DNA of 64,000 bases, taken from contig SSBO01000012.1 in NCBI GenBank assembly GCA_005281725.1, positions 2,648,194 to 2,712,193 of the forward strand. The letters are read 5' to 3'. The position numbers were made by a program, and so were the translations under genes. The DNA comes from Wuchereria bancrofti (taxonomy: Eukaryota; Nematoda; Chromadorea; Rhabditida; Onchocercidae). Positions 41,008 through 53,600 of this stretch are shown here, one piece after another (the first letter of the stretch is position 1; every line of letters begins with the position of its first letter). Under the pieces are notes generated by a model, which saw only the letters and a list, made by a program, of their open reading frames with translations, did no database searches and was not told where the DNA came from.

Positions 41008-42571
41008 ATGTACGCACAACTTTTGATTTTATCGCACGTGGTGTTATTGCAACTTATTGTTGCACAACTGGGTAAGAAATTTTAGTAAATGAAATACACA
41101 AAACTTGAAAAAATTATTTTATACAAAATAGATTATGCTCAGGTACGGAGAGGTATAGTAACTTAGTCAATTATGGAAAGTGTTTAAATTAAATAAAAAC
41201 CTATTTGTGTTAAAAAATCTTTCCCAAAAAGCTGGTGATTTTATTTTTGATTAGGAAAATATTTCAGAATTATTTGATATTTTATTCAGGGAGTATTGAG
41301 AAGAAAAAAAGATTTCAATTTCATTTTTACAGGTCCAAAAATTGGCAAACAATTCTTAAAACCGAAGCAGTGTGAAATAACTAATCAAACAGTGTATGAT
41401 TTTCACGTTCAAATGCTAAACGGTGCACAAAAAAGTTTGACAGAATATCGCAACAAAGTTCTTTTAATCGTTAATGTCGCTACTTACTGCGGTAAACGCT
41501 TCTCTTCTTTTATGCTTCAAATAAGGCGTCGTTTTTATTTGTAGTAATGTTCAATTTCTTTTTTTTCAGAAAGTATTTTTGTTGCTGTTCTTATCGAAAG
41601 TTAAGGAGGTTGAATATGTCGTTGAAGTTGTGACAAAATGATTATTTTCTCGAAGGGAGGAGAGGAAAGGCAAAGCTGACTAACTGTAACAAATGTCCAA
41701 AACTTTTATTTTACCTGCCTTGACTTCTTCCTCTCCATATTTAAGTTTAAAATATTTTAACCCTAGAAGACATATATGGTTCCTTTCAACTTATTGATTT
41801 CTACATTCAATGAACGAGAAATTTTCAGCATACACAATGCAATACAGAGATTTCAATCCAATACTTGAAAGTAATTCTAATGGAACGCTCAATATCCTAG
41901 GATTTCCATGCAATCAATTTTACTTGCAAGAACCAGCAGAAAATCATGAGTTGTTGAATGGTTTGAAATATGTAAGACCAGGACATGGCTGGGAACCACA
42001 CAAAAACATGCATATTTTTGGCAAACTTGAAGTTAATGGTGAAAATGATCATCCACTTTACAAATTTTTGAAGGTCTTGTTGTATAATTTTTCTGGAAAA
42101 ACTTCTTTATTTATTATTTTCCATTCATTTTATCGTCAAAAAAGCAGTGCGTTAGTTTTACTTTTCATACGTTTTTCGCATTTTTGTTGGATTTCCTTTT
42201 TAAGATTTTAGAAATTAACTCCACTTATACTTTAATCCGTTTTATTGCTTAGAAAAGTTTTTTTCCATATATATCAAAACAAACGTATATAAGAAGAATC
42301 GTCTGCTAAAAACTGGTAACGTGTCTCATGAGCCTACTGATTATCATTGAAAAGAACTCTTTTATAGGAACGTTGCCCGCCGACAGTGCCAGTAATTGGA
42401 AAGCGTCATCAGTTAATATACGATCCCATAGGTACAAATGATGTTATTTGGAATTTTGAAAAATTCTTGGTTGATAAGAAAGGTCGTCCACGTTACCGTT
42501 TTCATCCCGAAAATTGGGTTCAAGGAACTGCTGTAAAGCCGTATATCGATGAACTGGAACGTGAAATTTAA
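41008..42571 (+). CDS. Secreted (cuticular) glutathione peroxidase, Cys-type
   Basis: Reduces lipid hydroperoxides with a thiol donor. In lymphatic filariae the orthologue (gp29/gp30) is the major soluble surface glycoprotein. Exons: 41008-41071, 41333-41491, 41829-42073, 42368-42571. Phases agree and give 223 residues. The N-terminus [20 protein letters not shown] is a signal peptide. The active-site segment VNVATYC ends exon 2 and AYTMQYRDF begins exon 3: Cys (TGC at 41488-41490) takes the place of selenocysteine, so no UGA recoding or SECIS element is needed. The other catalytic parts are present: [12 protein letters not shown] (Gln) and [12 protein letters not shown] (Trp/Asn). Two N-glycosylation sequons are seen (NQT, NGT). 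The very close match to my memory of the Brugia/Wuchereria protein is what places the organism. A polyadenylation signal follows at 42649. Confidence 0.95.
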
Positions 42572-43826
42572 CGTTATTGTCTTGTCATTTATATTTTTCA
42601 AACATATTACAAGTTGTAAACTTCTTGCTACATTTTTATTTCCATTACAATAAAATCTGCAGTCTTCGGTCTTTCATTAACAGATTCTTAGAATTTCTTT
42701 AACGATTGGAATGAATCTTCACGTAATTATTTGCTTCACTGATCTAAGCAGATAATCAGTCTATCCATTCCTTTTCCAGGAATGACTGCCACATTTCTCG
42801 TTCATAAGTTATCACTGTAGATATTACTAGTACTAATACAAATGAAATGCTACAGGGAAAATGAAACAAAGAGTTGTTTATTTAGAAATGATCAGAATCG
42901 AAAAAGATCTGATACAAAGAAGGAATGCATTGAATGCATGAACATTACCACATTTCAAAATAATGTTTTAATTTTTTAAGAATCATCTATATGCTAAAAA
43001 TCAATACGATATAGCACGTGCTATTTCTTCCACGTTTTAATTATTCATAAAGGAAAAGTTTCATTGATTATAATTTTAATCAGTGAGCGTCGTACGTTTT
43101 ATTAGTCAACAGTTTGTCTCTAATAAGATGTCATAAATCATTATTCGCCTGATTTATTTTCTCAGCACCTTCCTTAGCAACTGAAGCGAGGGTGATTGCA
43201 TATCTATTTCATTATATTTACTACATATTTGATACATTTCTGCATAATAGAAATGAGTTTGGCACACATTTTCTAGTTCCTGTTTGTTTTTCAATTATAG
43301 CATCTGGCTTTATTTTAAATTTCTTCAAAAAATTTTCCTAAATTAATCATTCATGTTTCAGGACTTGATATTAAAGTTGGATATTACAGAGAATTATAAC
43401 TAAACTATAAACTTAAATAATGTAGTCTAGTCTGTTTGATGATAACAACGTATATTCGTAGAATGCATTTTTCGGATATTAGCTAATTAGCTATAATTTT
43501 TTGCTTCATTATGAAAATCATTTTCAGCATACTGACAATTACATGAAATTTTTAAAATTATATTGAATTTTTGAATATCTGAATCAACTGAAATAGTAAT
43601 ATAAAAAGGTATTCATGACTTGATCATTTTTTTTTTGCTGTTGATTAAATGATTAAATAGCAGTCTTATTAAATTTACAAAGCACTTTTCCTTCTTGACC
43701 CTTGTTCCTCCTTCATTTAGTGCGCTTTTTGCATGATGCTGTTGAGTTTACTATGAGATGAATTAAATGGAATAATGGTCCACTACTAATTATAGCTGAT
43801 AAATTTCACTTACAGTAATAGTCAAC
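42572..43826. other. Intergenic region, GPX to G-alpha
   Basis: About 1.25 kb. It starts with the GPX 3' untranslated region and ends with the putative promoter of the G-alpha gene. I see no coding frame or repeat of note. Confidence 0.5.
42649..42654 (+). terminator. Polyadenylation signal of the GPX gene
   Basis: AATAAA 78 bases after the stop codon. Confidence 0.7.
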
Positions 43827-46665
43827 ATGGGCAGCGTAGTAAGCAATCATCATCAAATAACCGCTTCCGCTACAGGAAGAGTATTTTCAACGGCTACAGT
43901 AACAAAGACAGTATCAGAAAAAGCCACTTCGAAACAAATTGACAAACAACTGCAAAAGGAAAAACTGGAAAACATGAATATATTTAAAGTCTTATTACTA
44001 GGGAAGTTTTGAAGGAAGAGGACAGCAGTCATCTTTGCATCAATTTTTCTTCTCTAGGGATCTTGTCTTCATGTCGAATTCTTTTACAGCCATAATTTTT
44101 AGTCATAATTTAATCTTAAACAGAAACAGTTTAAAGCAGTGTTCGAGTTAATTTGCTCATTGGTTCAAAAAAATAAAAAAAAAAAATGGCTTCTCGAAAC
44201 ACACTGCAACAACAAAAGTGGAAAATGGAAAATGACGTTCTTTCGCTTTTTTCTATTTAAATGGACTTAAATTCCAGCAATTAAAGTAACTTTGATTAGT
44301 CAATAATGATTAAAATTTAGGCGGCTCAGAATGCGGCAAAACGACAATATTTAAGCAAATGAGGTTCATTATTTGCTACATTTTACATTTCACCGAAATT
44401 TTTGTTTCCTAAAGAAAAAGAATGCAACAACTATTCGAAAATTCTTATTTTCAAAAAGGCATACACGTAAAGTAAGCTTCTGTAGATTTTCATGATAATT
44501 AGAACTAGTACAGGATACTGCATCTTAATGGTTTCACCGAGGAGGACAAGAGTCGTTATCGGCAGTCAATTTTACGGAATGTCGTTGATTCAGTGGCAAA
44601 AATGCTTCGAGCATGTGAAACATATCGGATCGTACATGAACATGTCATACAGGTCTTATCCATTGTTACCTTCACGAATGTCATTTAAGTGAAGAGAGTT
44701 CAGATTTGTGAACTTAGTAAAGTAAATATAATCCTGTCGTTTTTTAACTCATGATAAATATATAATGGAACCTGAACAATTTCAGGAGAAAGTAAACATA
44801 TTTATGAAATTTTATGAAGATGTCGATTCGGATATTGGAGATGCTCAAATTGTAATATCGCATGAAATGGCTAAAATCATTCAACAAATTTGGCAGAGCA
44901 ATAGCATACAACTTGTTTACGAAAGACGTTTCAGTTATCAATTACTCGATAATGCCAAATTGTTTGTCGCAATTTTTCTCCAACTATTGCACAATATGCA
45001 AAAATTTATACTATAATGGCTTATTTTCTTTAAAATTTCCCAGCATTGCAGACAATTGAGTAATAATATTGCAGCTTCCTGAATAGTCTTGGAAGAATTA
45101 CATCACCTGATTATTCTCCAACAACACAGGATATCTTACAATGTCGTTTCAAAACAAGGGGTATACATGAAATCAATTTTGTATATAAGAAAGTCGATTT
45201 CAAGTATGGATTTTGTTCATTTACTCTCCCTTACAATTGAAGAATTCTTTTAAAGCTCTTACATTTAATCATCTCTATTAATGATGATCTCATCCTTCTA
45301 CTTAATACAAGTTTATTTTATTTACTATATGCCATTATTTACGAACTGTTTCACATATGCATTTTTCAGAATGATTGATGTTGGTGGACAGCGATCGGAA
45401 AGACGCAAATGGATTCACTGCTTTGATGACGTGAATATGGTACTATTTGTTGTGGCAATGAGTGAATTTGACCAAGCCGACCCTGAAGATGAAAGTCAGG
45501 CAAGCAACGGACGCTTATTTATCAGCTTCATGTAGTAAATAATCTGATAGAAAAAGCTTAAAAGAAGTGAGATCACAATCATCAGATTATTTCCTTAAAT
45601 TCATCATTATCAGCGTTTATTTGATTTGCCTACTGTTTCCTGAAAATATGATCGACACTGATAGTGTATAATCGTTGTCCCTTTTGCACAGCGATAAGCC
45701 ATATCAAATTGTTTGAAGATTATACGTTTTATGGATCGAAAATTGGTGGAAAATCCCCAGACTTACCACATAAATCATTTCAAAGAGAAGTTTTAACTGG
45801 ACTTAGTTATAATTAATCTTATCCATTGTTCGTGTTCGGCTAAAACGTGAAGAAATATGTATCTAATTCTACATTGAAGTATGTTTAGCCTATTTTTAAT
45901 TAAAGCAAAAGACTAATTTTATTTTTTAAATATAGAATCGCATGATACAAAGTTATCGAATCTTTAAAACGATTGCGCAAAGCGACTATTTCAAGAATTC
46001 GTCTATTGTTTTGTTTTTGAATAAATATGATATCTTCCAAGAAAAGATCAGATACTCTTCGTTGAAAAAATGCTGGCCAGAATACGGTGGTGAGTTATTT
46101 TTCTTTTTTTGAGGAAAATGACTAGAATATACATATAAGCTCCAGGGAATCAAACTATTCTATAAAGTCTAACGATGTTAGTAGACACGAACTGCAATGA
46201 ATTAATTTAGGGAACGGAAATAAAAACTGCAATTCCTGAGTTCTTCAAATGCTTCCATAAATTTTTTTTTCCCTAATTAGCAAGTTTCTAATGTGTTAAA
46301 CTGTGAAATCTTAAAAAGCATTATCGTAATCGTTCGAGAAAAGATATTAAGGTAATGCAACTACCAGCTAAATTTTATTGGTATGATGAAAGGAAGTGAG
46401 AAAGGGAAAAGCGATCAAGTGATCGTGAACAGCCCATGCCCACATCGTTTATTTAAATTTAAATAACGCTTTTGTAGGTGATAATTCAGTAGAAGACTGT
46501 ACGAAATATTTGGAAAACCAGTTCCAGAGATGTATATCAAACAAACAAAAATACTTTGCGTTTGTAACAACAGCAACCGATACAAAAAATATTGACTTGA
46601 TGTTCAGTTTGGCAGTCTCACATATCGTTAATCAAAATCTTAAAGCTGTTGGCATTCGTGAATAA
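43827..46665 (+). CDS. Heterotrimeric G-protein alpha subunit, divergent
   Basis: Membrane-linked GTPase that relays signals from seven-pass receptors. Exons: 43827-44001, 44321-44363, 44514-44652, 44786-44961, 45075-45203, 45370-45499, 45936-46089, 46478-46665, giving 377 residues. The start MGSVVS fits N-myristoylation. The N-terminal helix is extended by about 20 residues over Gi/o. P-loop GGSECGKT, the helical domain, switch I CRFKTRGI (catalytic Arg and Mg-binding Thr kept), switch [14 protein letters not shown] (Gln kept), NKYD in place of NKKD and TTATDT in place of TCATDT. The C-terminus VGIRE lacks the Cys modified by pertussis toxin. Two donors are not GT. After 44001 the intron would begin GGAAGT. 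After 45499 it begins GCAAGC, an accepted GC-AG type. All other junctions are regular and in phase. This is probably one of the nematode-specific GPA classes; I do not assign the paralogue. Confidence 0.9.
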
Positions 46666-47616
46666 TTGCATATTATGTTCGTGCTCTTCTCTCATCTTTC
46701 TTGTACATATCATTAACAACTCTTTTACTACTTCCGACAAAGTTCCGACTGCATTTTGATTGAAAATAGAATTAGCAACGATGTCGTCAGAAATTTACTC
46801 TGCACTTTTAACACTTACAAAGTAACATTTAGAAATTTTTACCGAAAACAGTGCTTGAAAATTAGAGATTTCGAATAAAGAAAATAGAAAATGAAAACTT
46901 AAAGGAGTTAAATTAGAGCTGATTTCACAACTTTTGAAGAATTATTGTCGACAAATTCTACCTTTTCATCTACGAGTTTTCTGCTTAATTTCTACCCCTA
47001 GTAACCACAGAAATTATACATTTTACTAACGGTATCTAATTCAAAGTACATAAATAAATTTGACGTTAATATGGAAAATATAAATACATCTAACAAAAGA
47101 AATATACTTTATTTCCTCTATTTTATCAATCAATCAATCAGTAACCGATTTGAGTATCGCTATAAGGAAGGGCAGAAATATGCAATGAGAACACATATCC
47201 ACAATAAATAAATGGTAAAATATTAAAATATAGAAAACAGTTACGCGTTGAATTATATAACTCATAAGAGTAAATAACAATTCACCTGTTAAACTTCATT
47301 AAGACGATGAGTGCAAATGAAACAGTGGCCTAATACTGCTGCAAATTTTTCAAATCAATGTCAGCTCGAAGAAAAGAAATTCATGGAAACGATACTATCA
47401 GGAGACAGGAAACTATTCAATAGTATAGTTCCATCGACAAGAGACACTAAGATTACAAATAAGTGAGTAGAAGTGATATCCATATGAGACAGATCTGTCA
47501 GAGGAACTGGCATAACACTGTACAACAAAAACGAAGTGAGGTGAATGTGCGCATATTAACATCATTCCAGAAACAGTAAGAATTTTTAAACCAGCGCTCT
47601 TCGCAAATCATTTGAG
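46666..47616. other. Convergent intergenic spacer
   Basis: Lies between the ends of the G-alpha gene and the FGF receptor, which converge. It holds an AATAAA for the G-alpha gene at 46874. No coding signal was recognised. Confidence 0.5.
46874..46879 (+). terminator. Likely polyadenylation signal of the G-alpha gene
   Basis: AATAAA about 210 bases after the stop codon. Confidence 0.5.
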
Positions 47617-50600
47617 TCATGAATCTTTGTCAATTTCTAAAATAGACGACGGAATTTTTCTTTCTGGTTGTTGTTGTAGTTGTTGCTGTTGTTGTTGCGA
47701 ATACAATTCATAAAGTGTTGTTTTTCCTCCACTGCATTCAATTTGACAGAATTCGGCAACACCACCCAGACCTTCTGCGCTAGACATCCCTGAGGAACCA
47801 CCTCGCCCACTTGAACTTGATTCGATCGAAAATCTTCGCTGCTGGTTATTGCTGTTTGACTTCGATATTGAGGATTCAGTCGGGTTTTCTTTACTCACTT
47901 CTGTTAGTAAACTAAAAATTTTTAGATACTTTGAAACATTAGGTAAAAATCCTTCTGCACAAATATATAGAGATTACTTAATTTTTTTTAAGTTGAAAAT
48001 CAAAATTGCCTATTTTGCTATAAGAATAACAAAAAAAGCTTGCAAAAAGTATATCCTGTCCGTTTCATACTGTTGGTTTTTCAAACGACAGCTAAATTCA
48101 CAAACATCAAAGTGGAATCGAAAAATATAAGTAAAAGACTTTTAACAAAAATTCTAATTTTCAAGCAACGACAAACTAACATGTTTGCTTGATTGACAGT
48201 GAACGCCGATAGGGATCCTTCAAATGCTGGCTTCCTCAAATTGTCCATATGGATTGGATTGGTTTCATAAGCCGTTGAGTCGGAAAAACGAGTATGCCTT
48301 AGTGGTGGAAAAGGAAATTTTGTGCCTCGTAATTTACCTAAATAACGGGTAAATTCTTACAATAAATGATATATTTTAAAAGGAAAGTGAAACTATATAT
48401 ATATATATATAATAAATTAATTCATTATCCACTTTGCTTGTCGAAATAAGTTCAACCTCGAACAATATTATTAGATCGAGAATGATAAGATGAGTAAGTT
48501 AAATAATTTACCCTTTTCAACAGAAGCTGGCTGTGAACTCTCAACATTTACATACTGCGGATTCAGTAAACCACTGTTACAAGTAACGTCTGTGTCATTT
48601 TCTTCGCCTGTGATCTCATTTTTTGTTTTAGCTTCTAAGTAGCTGCATGGCCCATTACTTAATCGGCGTTTCTTATAGGATGTCGGTGAATCGCTCTTCT
48701 CATTGGCATCTAATTCCAACAATGCCGATGTTGCTCCAGCTGACCATAAAGGTGAACCGATTGCACTATCTATCGATACAGTCGCCGTACTATTCAGGCT
48801 AAGTTCATTGAAAGGTCTGAAACGGATTTGTCTGCAAATCTTCGTACTAGGTTTCTTTCAGAAATTGTGAAAGTATATTTGAAAATTTAGAAGAAATTGA
48901 AAGCATATTTGAAAGCATGAAACCACAAACTCCGTTACTTTCTACATACCCTTCAAAAAAGTAGATTTTGGGTTAGCGTACCACAGAGTATTAAAGACAA
49001 AAAGTTACAATGGAGAAACTTTCATCCCAAAACTTACGACGTATCCATTATTGGAAGTGCAGGACATCTTCTAATAAATGCATGATGCACACCGGATCGA
49101 TTTTGCTTCTCATACAAAACAGCTTTTTCGCCAGATAACAGAGGGTGCGAATCATCATCAAATTCAGAATCTGAGTCAGGATCGACCACTGGCTACAATA
49201 AACAATTAGTAAGCAGCTGATCAAATTAGAAGGAAATGTGAAAAAAGATTTAAAATCACAAAGTTCGTGTGGTGCAGCACATTCTCTAATTGGATGATCT
49301 AATGCGGTAAAGCATTGTCCATTTTACTATGCTTAGCAACTCTCAATCTCTTCACGATTCATACTAGAACATCTTCAATTTTCGTAAAAAACGTTTCATA
49401 ATAGACAATTCTCACCGAAATCATTTTTATCATAATCATCATTTCATACCAAATTGGTAAAGAAGACAGCGAAACTAAGTGAAAACAATCAGCTAAGGTG
49501 CTGGAATTTGAATGATTCTCCGATCCTATGATTTCAGTTCAAGAAAACGTAAATGTTTGAGATTTACTTCACTCGGACTTATAACAGGTTCTGATAGTGG
49601 TCGTGCTTTCCTGTGCCTTGATGGACTCTCCGTGGCACGTAATGGGAGAGGTGGCGCTGGTGCGATATTTTTCACTTCCTCACTTCCATCACTCGCTATC
49701 GACTGCACTTCCAAATAATTCTGTAGAGATAGCTTGAATTACATACAATAGTAGAGGTTCATGTGAAGAGACAATTTCGAGTTATAATTTCGGTAACCTC
49801 GTGATCACGAGCTGATTGAGTAAGCATCCAGTCAAAATAATCAACCAAAGTGTCGAAACTTGGACGATTTTCTGGTTTTTCCTAAAATATTCACCCTAAT
49901 AATAGCATTAGATAAACACAATCAATCGTAATAACAAATCATAAATATGATTGCGCGTGAAAAATACCTGCCAACATGCAACCATAACATCATAAACCTC
50001 CTCAGGGCAATTATCCGGTGCTTCCATTCGATATCCCTCTTTCAGACATGAATACAGTTGTTGCATTGCAATCGACGGATAAGGCGTACCACCGAGAGTC
50101 ATTATTTCCCAAAGTAATATTCCAAATGACCAGCTGGAAAAAAAACATGCAATATTAATTGCTTCTGATCTTTTATGAATTGAATCTATAACTGATAACT
50201 GATAGAACTGATTGATATAAGAGCTAAATAGAGAAACTATACACATCACTGTAGATTGTGTACACATGAGAATCCAGTGCTTCTAATGCCATCCATTTTA
50301 TTGGTAATCGACCATTCCCCTTCTTTCGATAATAATCATTGTAATGGACATCCCGGGATAGACCGAAGTCAGATATTTTCATTACAAAACCGTCCGCGAC
50401 CAGAACGTTTCGTGCAGCCAAATCACGATGAATTATCTGTAAGCGATTCCTCATTGGCATGGTAAATATACGATTTTTCTAAACTGAAGGAAAAAAAATG
50501 AATTCTTAAAATGATTTGACTAGTCAATGAGTTTTGCAAAAGGCAAAACAATAAAACCTTTCTACTGGCCATGAACTCCATTCCTTTTGCCACTTGCCAA

Positions 50601-53600
50601 GCAAACTGAACAAGATGTCGTTGTGTCAAATGTTTGATAAGCATTGGCTGATCATGTGTTGATGCAGCGGTTAATTTTCTTTGCAACTTTCTCGGTTCTA
50701 AGTAATGATCGCTGCTGCCGCCAACACCGGAGGCAAAATTTGTAGCTTCGGGAACCTGTGAACCACTATCTGCATCGCGAGGACGATGAGCTCTCAGAAA
50801 ATCTCTGAATAATTTAATTGATTAGTAATAATAATAGTAATAATGGTAATAATAATAAATAATAATAATTAATAATAAATAAATAATAAATGACAATCAC
50901 AAGAATGCAAAATGTCAGTCATGAACTACCAACAATTCTAAACAATCGTCACTTGATAGCAATTATGTAACAAAACTAATTCACCTTAAATTCCCGTGCT
51001 TGCACAACTCCACGATGACATATAACGGACCAGTACCAGTGCAGCATCCAATCAATCGGAGTAAATTCTCGTGATGGCCAATTATTTTAAAAGTCTCCAT
51101 TTCACTGACCAAATCAATTAATTCTTTCTCATGAGCAGATGCTTTCAATTTTTTGACGGCTACCTACAATTTAAGGTACTTTCAACGCACATCATGACTT
51201 TCTTCTCTACAAACAAAGTTTGGGATTCTCAAGCACAAAAACATCAGTAACCTCTTCCTCTCGCGTATCCCCTCGATTTGTGGTTGTTCGAACCACTGGC
51301 ATTCTTAGTATTGCTTTCCAAACTTCTCCAAATGCTCCTTCACCCAACATCTCCACAAAATGCAATCTTAAAAAATGCGATTTCTAAAACGGCGATTCAA
51401 AATTTAGATGGAGGAATTCCAGATTAAAAAAATCTTTTCCTGGAATATATATAAATTATGACCTAGATCTTTCGACCTCCCAAGCAGGGTCAGGTGGAAT
51501 TTCATAATCCGACAAAAATGTTAGGTCGCTCGAAAGTCGTGGTCTCCTCGTTCCAGATGTTGCAATTGGTTCTACATGAATTTGGTAAGTCGATGGCATG
51601 TCAGACCAACCGTCGTTTTCCGGATCAACTAGCCCTTTTGTAACAATAACCTGAAAATTCTCCACTTCATCCTTTTGTGGAAAATAAAACTGATCTGAAA
51701 AAATTGGATCCATTCTAGAACCATCTCATTTATTTAGTTGAAAGCAGATAAGTTTTCAGTAAAAGATAAATAAAAAATAAAGAATAAAAGAGAACGATGA
51801 AAAAAAAAAAAAAGAAAATCACCCGTTTTTTAACTGGACCGATGAATTGCTCCATTTCAGCTATTTGCGCTTTAGAACGTTTTCGAATGCAAAATATGTA
51901 AAATAGAGTAGTAGACAATGTGAAAATGAATAGAATAAAAAGGAATACGACAGCTACAACAGAAGAACGAGACCACTTCGTGTCCGGATTTCCTGTCGCA
52001 AGTGTCATTGCATGGAACTCGTTAACTGTTAATGTTGCATTTGCTATCGCCTTAAATCGATTTTCACTTGAATATGAACAAATATTTGGTTCACTACCGA
52101 ACTCTTTTTTTTTTCCTTGTCTTACATTTTGTCTTGTTTTTTGATTCATTTGTGGGAAGAGACTTACATGGCCAAGGTGATTGCCTGATACGCATGCATA
52201 CATCCCTTGATCAGCCACTGTAACATTCACTATTGTCAATGTTGATGAATCTTGCGATGTTTTCGTCACAATTGCATTCTGAAGAAGCACAGCGGGAAAG
52301 GAGATTTGGAAGAGAGAAACATAAAACAGAAAAAAGAAATGGAAAAGAAAGAGAAAATGGAATTAAATTAAAATTCGAAACAAAGCGACACATGCCTTCA
52401 TCAAGACTTTAGTTAGGAAAATGAAAGTGTGAAGAAACACAGAAATATTGTCTAAGTTTTCACAAGACATTATTAAACAACCTCCACCGATTGCATATCT
52501 GTGTATCGAAAAATGTATTTACGATCCGTTTCATTCCAATAATAAATGGAGTCATTGGTCATTTCAATGCGCATCCAAACGATATGTGGTGTCAGATCTG
52601 ATATCACCTGTAAGCCAAAACAATTTCCAGAAGACACTTTGGAATTCAAAAATGACGTAAACAAAAGACTTTCGATTTTTCTGGTAATATTTAATTTGTT
52701 TTTCGATTTTTCTCATAAGATTTTGTTTTCAACCGAAATGTGGTTAATTTTTATCTCACATTAAAACATTTATCAGAAGAAAAAGGAATCTTTACTCACC
52801 TTGCAAGTGAAATTAACGGTGCTGTTAGCATCAACAGTTTGATTTACAAGAATATTTGGTACTATGATTGGTTTTGAACGCATCCGATCAACTACCCTCA
52901 ATTTGAAAGTTCGTGTTACTGATCCCGCCGAATTGAATGCCTACATTAACAGCAAATAGCAATATATATATACATATATATAGGAATACATTTAAAAGAA
53001 AATCACTTTTCCTGGAAATTCACTCTGGAATTGAAAATCTGATCTATTTCAAAAACACGCAGGATATTTACTATCGTGATGTTTTTAAAAGCTCTAAATT
53101 GTAGCAAGCGAGAAGAATTTTTCATTAATTGTATTAACATTCAGTTGCTTTTTACTGTTTTCAAAAAGACAATCGAGTTAAAAACACATCACTTTTCCCA
53201 CTTACCCTCTAACCATCATAAGCCAACAATTAGCTTTTAAAAAAAGAGGAAAAAATCAAAAAGAAACAGAATTCTAAAATTATGAAATTCTAAAATTATG
53301 AAATCGAAATCAAACTAAACATCAGCAGAAAGATGATTCATAAATGAACTGGACATTCCAACTACTTGAATATTTTCAATATGCAATATAATTATACCTA
53401 TCTAAAATATATAGTTATATACTATCTAAATTATATACTATCTAAACTACTTAAAAAATTTCTTTATATTAAAATTCCATGTATTTGACATTAAAAGAAT
53501 CAGTAACTTACCTCACACGTATAGTCACCTGAATCTGATTCTGCAACATCTTCTATCTCCAAGGTATTCTTTCGTAAACGGAACTCAGTCCCTACTGGCC

